Shown: positions 58,646 through 64,000 of the stretch, piece by piece
How positions within the stretch are numbered: the stretch's first letter is position 1
Layout of the letters: every line of letters starts with the position of its first letter
Notes under the pieces: model-generated
The model's database searches: none
What the model was told of the DNA's origin: nothing
The model's input: the letters and a program-made list of their open reading frames with translations, nothing else
DNA from: Caryophanales bacterium UBA743
GTDB taxonomy: Bacteria > Bacillota_I > Bacilli_A > RFN20 > CAG-826
Assembly: GCA_002297365.1 (NCBI GenBank)
Contig: DBKT01000012.1
Span: 1 to 64,000 of the forward strand
Reading direction: 5' to 3'
DNA: 64,000 bases
Position numbers and translations under genes: made by a program

Positions 58646-59242
58646 TTAACTTCCGAAGACAATCTTTTTTACGAGTTCTTCGTATTTATCGTAATCCCTG
58701 CTGGCTCTTTTAGGGCTGATGGAAAGGATCTTGCCAATCTCGGTAAATTTGCAGCCGTCTATCTTTAGCCTTGCGACTTGGAGCACTTCTTCTTCAAGTC
58801 CGTCTTGCACTTTTCCAAAACGCATCGCCTCTTCTAGATAGGTCACATACATTTTCGGGTCGATTTCCCCACTTGCGGGTATAACATCGTGAAGGCTCAT
58901 TCCATCGCTGCCCATTTCACGATCAAGGGAAAGGGTTTTGACATTCTTAAAAAGGCGCAGTTTCTCGGCTTCACGGATGAGGGCGTTTTTCAAGCTCCTG
59001 ACAAGATAGGCGTGAAAGTTCCCTTCTCCAAGGGAATAGCTTTTCAAAGAGGAGTTGAAAGCAAGGAAAAACGCATGATTCAAATCCCAAGCATCAAACA
59101 TAGCGGCCAAAGCGGCTGAGGCTTGATTGCAAAGGGTTTTCCTCCTATCGAAATAACGTTTTGTTAGAGTATAGAAAGCGTCGGCATTTTGGCTCCGAGA
59201 CATAAGTAAAAGAGTCTCATCGGAGCAGGTTTCATAGTTCAT
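58646..59242 (-). CDS. Sigma-70 family factor (SigH-position)
   Basis: A 198-residue sigma factor with region 2 (ADAFYTLTKRYFDRR to WDLNHAFFLAFNSSLKSY, HAYLVRSLKNALIREAEK) and region 4 (about 145-195, VARLKIDGCKFTEIGKILSISPKRASRDYDKY). It is smaller than SigH but lies at the sigH position between rlmB and rpmG. It probably directs a subset of promoters; no sporulation genes are seen. AAGGA 6 nt upstream; 9 nt after rlmB. Confidence 0.82.
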   Translation of the reverse strand: MNYETCSDETLLLMSRSQNADAFYTLTKRYFDRRKTLCNQASAALAAMFDAWDLNHAFFLAFNSSLKSYSLGEGNFHAYLVRSLKNALIREAEKLRLFKNVKTLSLDREMGSDGMSLHDVIPASGEIDPKMYVTYLEEAMRFGKVQDGLEEEVLQVARLKIDGCKFTEIGKILSISPKRASRDYDKYEELVKKIVFGS

Positions 59243-59251
59243 AAAGCATCC

Positions 59252-59977
59252 TTATTTCTTAGAGCGAGATGCAACAACACCGGAAATAAGAATAGCGGAG
59301 GCCACAGAGGCGTTTAAAGAATTCACGTGTCCAGACATTGGAATCTTAACGATGAAATCGGAGTTCTTCAAAACTAATTTAGAGATTCCAAAGCCTTCAC
59401 TTCCCACCACAAGAGCGATTGGAGAGTCATAATCCACGTCAAGGTAGCTTTGTGTAGCGCTGCCATCAGAGGAGACAATCCAATAGCCATTGCGTTTTAA
59501 TTTCTCTATGGCTTGATTGAGATTGGCCGTGACAGCAACCTTTACGTAATTGATGGCACCCGTTGAAACTTTGGCAACCGTTCCATTAAGAGGAACTTCG
59601 CCATGTTTCTTCATGATGATGCCATCGACGCTAAAAGCATCGCATGTGCGGATTATGGCTCCGAGGTTATGGGGATCTTCTATTCCATCAAGAATAACGA
59701 TCAAAGGATACTTCTTTTCAGAAGGAATGCTTTGAAGAAGTTCTTCTAAGGAATAGCTCCTTATAGCTTCGCTTATGACGAGAAAACCCTGGTGGGAAGG
59801 ATTTTTCGCCAAACCCGTTAACTCTTTTTCTTCTACGAATTTAACGGGTATTCCTTTTTTCCGAGCTATCGCCACAAGTTCATCTTTCTCAAGACGCTTT
59901 AAAGTAAATAAAGTTTTTCCATTATCGGCCTCGAGGGTCGCTCGGACGGCATTCTTACCGTAAACTTGTATATTCAT
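59252..59977 (-). CDS. rlmB: 23S rRNA 2'-O-ribose methyltransferase, SpoU family
   Basis: Methyltransferase of the SpoU (knotted) family, 241 residues: an N-terminal substrate-binding domain, then VILDGIEDPHNLGAIIRTCDAF, the ALVVGSEGFGI and IPMSGHVNSLNASVASAI motifs. Start at 59977 (MNIQVYGKNAVR) with AAGGTG 9 nt upstream; the frame to 60004 opens with TTG. Target base by family is in 23S rRNA, or tRNA for TrmH-type members. Confidence 0.9.
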   Translation of the reverse strand: MNIQVYGKNAVRATLEADNGKTLFTLKRLEKDELVAIARKKGIPVKFVEEKELTGLAKNPSHQGFLVISEAIRSYSLEELLQSIPSEKKYPLIVILDGIEDPHNLGAIIRTCDAFSVDGIIMKKHGEVPLNGTVAKVSTGAINYVKVAVTANLNQAIEKLKRNGYWIVSSDGSATQSYLDVDYDSPIALVVGSEGFGISKLVLKNSDFIVKIPMSGHVNSLNASVASAILISGVVASRSKK

Positions 59978-60006
59978 TATATTTAACACCTTGTCACTTT
60001 TCAATA

Positions 60007-60771
60007 TTAAGCTGTAACTTTTAATTCCAAAGGCTTCAAAGTGAAGCGAAGCTCATCCGTAAAGGAAGTCACGCTTTCTTTGGAAGCAAGAGCGCAGCGT
60101 AAAGTAATACGTATAGCAGAATTCTCTTGATAAGAGACAAGTTCCGTATACGTGTCGCGAATAGAAATGTTATAGCGGGCAGCAATCATGATGATTTCTT
60201 TCAAAGACGGCTTATCCGAAGGCAAGATAATCATCACACAAGGATTTTTGCCGGCAATCCATTTATCCACGCTATGAAGGACGATAAGAGAAACGAAGGC
60301 AAGAAGGAAGGATAGGGTGGCGAGAACGAAATTGCCACTTCCGCAAGCAAGACCAAGAGCCATAGAAACCCAGATGGTCGCAGCCGTAGTCAAGCCCTTG
60401 ACGTCCAATCCGTTGTTCAAAATGGCGCCAGCGCCTAAGAAACCAACACCCGTGACAACTTGGGCGGCCAGACGGGAAGGATCCCTTGAACCGACCCAAT
60501 TCCCAAAGCCATAAATGGAAACAATCATGATCAAATCGGAGCCGACGCCGACTAAAAGATGGGTTCTTAATCCAGCATCATGCCCTTTGTATTCCCTTTC
60601 AAAACCAATAAATCCAGAGAAAAGAGCTCCTAAGCCTAGCGAAAGAATCGTTAAAATCAGATTTCCCCATTCGGCGGGAATGACGCCGTTAAAGCCTGAA
60701 TTAAAGAAATTGACGATTGTTGTGTCCCAAGTGTTCCAAGTCGGAACGGATGGTGAGGAATCTAGAAACAT
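60007..60771 (-). CDS. MgtC/SapB family membrane protein
   Basis: A 254-residue protein with about five helices in the N-terminal 150 residues (including FIGFEREYKGHDAGLRTHLLVGVGSDL region and GVGFLGAGAIL) and a C-terminal cytoplasmic ACT-like domain (about 180-250). MgtC proteins modulate ATP synthase or aid survival in low Mg in pathogens; the role here is unknown. It is inserted between cysS and rlmB, where Bacillus has mrnC. AAGGAG before the ATG. Confidence 0.88.
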   Translation of the reverse strand: MFLDSSPSVPTWNTWDTTIVNFFNSGFNGVIPAEWGNLILTILSLGLGALFSGFIGFEREYKGHDAGLRTHLLVGVGSDLIMIVSIYGFGNWVGSRDPSRLAAQVVTGVGFLGAGAILNNGLDVKGLTTAATIWVSMALGLACGSGNFVLATLSFLLAFVSLIVLHSVDKWIAGKNPCVMIILPSDKPSLKEIIMIAARYNISIRDTYTELVSYQENSAIRITLRCALASKESVTSFTDELRFTLKPLELKVTA

Positions 60772-60786
60772 GAACGCTCCTTTCTT

Positions 60787-62133
60787 TTAGAAGAGGTTTT
60801 TGGATAATAAAGTTTGGCGGATTTCGTCTGATTTGGCGAAGTCTTTATTTTTCTTGGCTTTATCATACTCTTCGTAGAGTTTTTTGTCTTCTGAATTCAG
60901 GTGCGGGATATGCAAGCTTATCCCAAGAACATCGCAATAAGAGCGCACCTTCGCAAAGGAGTCGCTTAAAGCCTCATAATTGATTTCTTTAACTCTCCAA
61001 AGGCTATTTAAGGTCTTTATTTCTTCATAAAGGACGCTTAAAGCGTTTGGAGTATTCAAATCATCGCACAAGGCTTCAAGGAATTTGCGTTCATCGGATG
61101 GCTTTAAGGCATCGACGTCGATGTCTTTTCTTTCAAGAAGAATGGCGACCTTTTTCATCGCCGTCTCTATTTGGTTATATTTCGTTTGCGCTTCTTTTAT
61201 CGTATCGGCGCTAAAGGAAGCGGGTGCCCGATAGTGCGAAGCAAGCAGCATCAAACGAAAAGGAATACCGCCATATTCTTTCACCACATCTTTCATCAAA
61301 ATAACGTTTCCTAAAGATTTGGACATCTTTTCGTTATTGATGTTAATGAAACCGTTATGCATCCAAAAATGGGCCAATTTATGGCCATCATGGGCTTTTG
61401 CTTGAGCCATTTCATTCTCATGGTGAGGGAATTTTAGGTCAAATCCGCCACCATGGATGTCGATGTATCCTTTTTGCTCGGGGAAAAGAGTATGAATCAT
61501 AACGCAGCATTCTGTATGCCATCCTGGGCGGCCTTTGCTCCAAGGTGTTTCCCATTGAATCCCCTCATCCGTCTTTTTCCAAAGAGCGAAATCCACAGGA
61601 TCTTTTTTCTTATCCCCTACCGCGATTCTTGCACCGTTTTCCAAATCTTCGATGGAATTTCCGGAAAGTTCTCCATAGTTGGGGATCTTCTTAACGCTCA
61701 AATAAACATCGCCATCGGAAACATAGGCATATCCCGTTTTCACCAAATCTTCCACATAGGAGATAATCTCTGGCATATAAACGGTCGGTGTCGGGGTGTA
61801 ATCCGGTTGGAGAGCGCCCACTTCTTCGACCAAATGACGATACTCTTTAATGACGGATGTGGTTAATTCTTTTTCCGTGATACCTAGTTCTTTCGCACGT
61901 TTGATAATTTTGTCGTCAACATCGGTGTAATTGGAAACAAAGGTCACTTGGTAGCCGATATGCATCAAAAGCCTTCGTAAAACGTCGAAGGTGATGACAG
62001 GTCTAAAATTGCCGATATGAGGATCGTTATAAACCGTCGGTCCGCAACAGTAGATGGAGACCTTATTAGGAATTAGAGGAGTGAAAATTTCTTTTTTCAT
62101 CCCCAATGAATTGAATAATTTGACTTCTTCCAT
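60787..62133 (-). CDS. cysS: Cysteinyl-tRNA synthetase
   Basis: Class I synthetase, 448 residues. HIGH-type TVYNDPHIGNFRP (about 33-45), KMSKSLGN loop, and zinc ligands CGP (about 29), ECC, PHHENE. Slightly shorter than the usual 460-470. GGAGG is 8 nt upstream. No T-box in the 67-nt gap before it, but the gap can form competing hairpins. Confidence 0.97.
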   Translation of the reverse strand: MEEVKLFNSLGMKKEIFTPLIPNKVSIYCCGPTVYNDPHIGNFRPVITFDVLRRLLMHIGYQVTFVSNYTDVDDKIIKRAKELGITEKELTTSVIKEYRHLVEEVGALQPDYTPTPTVYMPEIISYVEDLVKTGYAYVSDGDVYLSVKKIPNYGELSGNSIEDLENGARIAVGDKKKDPVDFALWKKTDEGIQWETPWSKGRPGWHTECCVMIHTLFPEQKGYIDIHGGGFDLKFPHHENEMAQAKAHDGHKLAHFWMHNGFININNEKMSKSLGNVILMKDVVKEYGGIPFRLMLLASHYRAPASFSADTIKEAQTKYNQIETAMKKVAILLERKDIDVDALKPSDERKFLEALCDDLNTPNALSVLYEEIKTLNSLWRVKEINYEALSDSFAKVRSYCDVLGISLHIPHLNSEDKKLYEEYDKAKKNKDFAKSDEIRQTLLSKNLF

Positions 62134-62200
62134 ATAAAAAGCCTCCTAAGCTTCGCCTCATTTTATGCCTAGCCTAATAATTGAGCAAGAAAAGAGGCTT

Positions 62201-63037
62201 CTAGCGTCCTTTCTTGAGCAAATAATTAAGGTAAAAAAGACCTGCCCCAATCAAAACGATGGATGGAGAATAGAAAGCGAAGCAGAAATTTGCCGTGCGG
62301 ATGTCAATCAAAGCATAGGAATATCCAAACGCCGAAACGACAAGTCCGGCTAACGAAGCGAAGAAATTCATCACCGTCAAATAGAAAAAGATGTTTGATT
62401 TGTGAGAGAATCTCAGCTTCTCAAAGGAAAGCCAAAGCAAGCCAACGAGGGCTTCTAAAACGCCAAAAGCCAAAGCGATATCGGCAAAAATGCCAATATA
62501 GCTTACAGAAACATTTTCCCCTTGCGTCAAAATGATGGAGAAAGGAAAAGAGTTCAATAAAGCGGTTCCTAACCCTAAGTAGCCAATATAGGCAGCAAGG
62601 AGATCGTTCCCTTTTCTTTTTTCCGTTTTCCAAACGTGCGTCCAAATCAGGGCTCGATAAAGAAGGCTCATCAACAAAAGGAGGGACAATAAAGCAGCCG
62701 GAAAGATTCTAAAGCGAGGATCTATTCCACTGGGCAATTGTCTGAAATAGGTGAGAATAGCAAAGCCAAAATAGAAAAATTCCGCTAAAGCGATGCAAAC
62801 AGACAAAAGATGATAGATGAAGTCGTCTTTTTTGTAAAAATATTCCAAGGCGACATCCAAAAACAATAAGAGAATGGCAATCCCAAAAAACCCGCCCGCT
62901 TGGAGATATTCAAAACGGCTCGCATATTTGCTATCAAGATAAGCGAAGGAATATCCTAAGGAAGCAAGTCCTAAAAAGATAGAAGGCAATATCCTAAGCG
63001 GCAAAAGATGCTTTTTCGGAAAGGAATCATTTTCCAT
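62201..63037 (-). CDS. Polytopic membrane protein, unknown
   Basis: A 278-residue protein with about seven or eight hydrophobic segments and short loops, basic ends (PKKHLLPL, YLLKKGR). No motif recognised. It overlaps the HAD phosphatase gene by 11 nt and is followed by cysS, so it is part of the HAD-to-sigma-factor operon. Confidence 0.65.
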   Translation of the reverse strand: MENDSFPKKHLLPLRILPSIFLGLASLGYSFAYLDSKYASRFEYLQAGGFFGIAILLLFLDVALEYFYKKDDFIYHLLSVCIALAEFFYFGFAILTYFRQLPSGIDPRFRIFPAALLSLLLLMSLLYRALIWTHVWKTEKRKGNDLLAAYIGYLGLGTALLNSFPFSIILTQGENVSVSYIGIFADIALAFGVLEALVGLLWLSFEKLRFSHKSNIFFYLTVMNFFASLAGLVVSAFGYSYALIDIRTANFCFAFYSPSIVLIGAGLFYLNYLLKKGR

Positions 63038-63677
63038 AACTGTCTTCTAGCTCCTTTGGGGAACGGAAAAGGAAATCGGCTTTTTCTAAAAGCTCTGGCG
63101 TATAAAAGCCATACCCCCAGAGGCATAATGCGCTTTTTAAGAGGGCGTTTTTCCCAGTTTGAACATCCGTCTTAGAGTCGCCGACAAAGAGGGTTTCCTC
63201 TTTTTTAAGATGATATTTCTCTAAGAGATAATTCGGGATTCTTGGATCGGGTTTGACAGGCAATCCTTCGATTTGGCCGCACACTTCTTCGAAAAAGGAC
63301 GGCCCATAGATTTTTTCCACGATGCGTTTCGCAAAAGCGTCCGGTTTATTCGTGCAGACGAATAGCCTTGCGCCTTTTTGTTTCATTCTTTCCAGGCTCT
63401 CTTTTAAGCAAGGGAAAAGAAAAGTGTGATCCTCTTGCTCTAAATGATATAGAGGAAGGTATTCTTTCTTTAAATTAGCGAATCTTTCTGGAGAGTCTTT
63501 TTCCTTCAACGCCCGGTGAACAAGCGTGTCCGCCCCTTCTCCAATCAAGTGTTTTGTTTCTTCCTTATCAAAAGAATAATCATAACCCGCTCTCTTTAGG
63601 GCAAGGTTAATCGCCAAACGGATCCCTTCTATGGTATCAAGCAAGGTTCCATCTAAATCAAAAATATAGTTTTTCAT
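63027..63677 (-). CDS. HAD-family phosphatase, phosphoglycolate phosphatase/PpaX-like
   Basis: Cytoplasmic phosphatase of 216 residues: motif I FDLDGTLLDT (nucleophile Asp8, acid Asp10), motif II VCTNK, motif III Lys in PVKPDP, motif IV FVGDSKTD. An alpha-helical cap (about 18-85) places it with Gph/PpaX enzymes; substrate uncertain. It begins after the rplQ terminator and leads the operon with the membrane protein, cysS, mgtC, rlmB and the sigma factor. AGGGG 6 nt before the ATG may be the ribosome site. Confidence 0.88.
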   Translation of the reverse strand: MKNYIFDLDGTLLDTIEGIRLAINLALKRAGYDYSFDKEETKHLIGEGADTLVHRALKEKDSPERFANLKKEYLPLYHLEQEDHTFLFPCLKESLERMKQKGARLFVCTNKPDAFAKRIVEKIYGPSFFEEVCGQIEGLPVKPDPRIPNYLLEKYHLKKEETLFVGDSKTDVQTGKNALLKSALCLWGYGFYTPELLEKADFLFRSPKELEDSYGK

Positions 63678-63700
63678 AATTGACCCCTATAAGGATAAGG

Positions 63701-63737
63701 CAAAAAGAAAAAGAGACCAAGACAACTTGATCTCTTT
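63701..63737 (-). terminator. Terminator of the ribosomal protein operon ending with rplQ
   Basis: Twelve-base-pair stem (arms 63726-63737 and 63710-63721, one G-T pair), loop TTGT, followed by TTTTCTTTTT on the minus strand, shortly after the rplQ stop. Confidence 0.93.
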
Positions 63738-63751
63738 GATTAGACTTCTGC

Positions 63752-64000
63752 TTAGTCAGCCCAGGTCACCATTTCGACTTCGGCATTGTCGCCCTTACGG
63801 GCACCAAGCTTATAGACTTTGGTGTAACCGCCTTTGCGGTCTTTGAATTTAGGGCCAATTTCATTGAAGAGTTTGGTTAAGCTATCGACGCCTTTTGCGT
63901 CTTTGATGCCTTTGCGAAGGACTTTCTCACACTCTCTACGAGCAGAGAGATCGCCCGCTTTCGCATAGGTAACCATCTTATCGGCAAGCGAAATGAGTTC
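63752..64000 (-). CDS. rplQ: 50S ribosomal protein L17 (C-terminal part)
   Basis: The C-terminal 82 residues of L17, cut by the window edge: ELISLADKMVTYAKAGDLSA region, FNEIGPKFKDRKGGYTKVYK and the end EMVTWAD. In Firmicutes rplQ closes the spc/alpha ribosomal operon after rpoA, and here too it is followed by a strong terminator. Confidence 0.95.
   Translation of the reverse strand, partial: ELISLADKMVTYAKAGDLSARRECEKVLRKGIKDAKGVDSLTKLFNEIGPKFKDRKGGYTKVYKLGARKGDNAEVEMVTWAD

Noticed and set aside
62134..62200. T-box riboswitch upstream of cysS
   Set aside because: The gap is only 67 nt and lacks the T-box sequence and stem I.

Overview
The window looks like a chromosomal segment of a low-to-moderate GC Firmicute on or near the Mollicutes / Erysipelotrichia-like branch of Bacilli, probably anaerobic and host- or gut-associated. 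Evidence seen: ribosomal and RNA polymerase genes in Bacillus-like order; pyruvate:ferredoxin oxidoreductase and a superoxide reductase (anaerobe traits); many Ser-rich lipoproteins with Ig-like or OB-fold repeats; a mycoplasma-like nuclease/ABC-transporter operon; and no sign of respiration genes. TGA ends several genes (trxB, rluA), so the standard bacterial code is used, unlike Mycoplasma. Placement below class level is inference.

Almost every gene lies on the minus strand, so the window reads right to left. From the right edge: rplQ (partial); an operon of HAD phosphatase, membrane protein, cysS, mgtC, rlmB and a small sigma factor; rpmG-secE-nusG; a zinc-sensor arsR plus metal-exporting ATPase; rplK-rplA; an L10 leader and rplJ-rplL; an rRNA methyltransferase and rpoB-rpoC. 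The usually tight rpoC-rpsL junction is split by a GC-rich foreign-looking ORF and a membrane glycosyltransferase. Then come rpsL-rpsG-fusA-tuf, three RDD-family membrane proteins around a small HTH regulator, an accessory block of surface lipoproteins with an ABC importer and a surface nuclease (21.7-33 kb), nifJ (PFOR) with a candidate regulator, rluA, a small secreted-peptide candidate, a regulator/esterase pair, uvrA-lgt-trxB-whiA, gapA, an apbE-NusG_II-Gx operon, pgk-tpiA, a BI-1 family protein and superoxide reductase. Two tRNAs are present: tRNA-Pro with an AGG anticodon and tRNA-Lys(CTT).

Most notable: (1) an operon of sugar-type ABC ATPase (with a ~125-residue insertion), two permeases, a solute-binding lipoprotein and a thermonuclease/OB-fold lipoprotein, recalling the Mycoplasma nuclease-ABC operon (MG186-MG189) but with a soluble binding protein; (2) at least eight operon-leading genes with a TATAAT-like box only 6-9 nt before the ATG and no Shine-Dalgarno, i.e. 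probable leaderless transcripts; (3) a thioredoxin reductase-like protein without NADPH-binding motifs, in a window that also has a ferredoxin-reducing PFOR; (4) several hairpins and operators that overlap promoters or ribosome binding sites. No CRISPR array, intact insertion sequence, rRNA gene or replication origin was seen.
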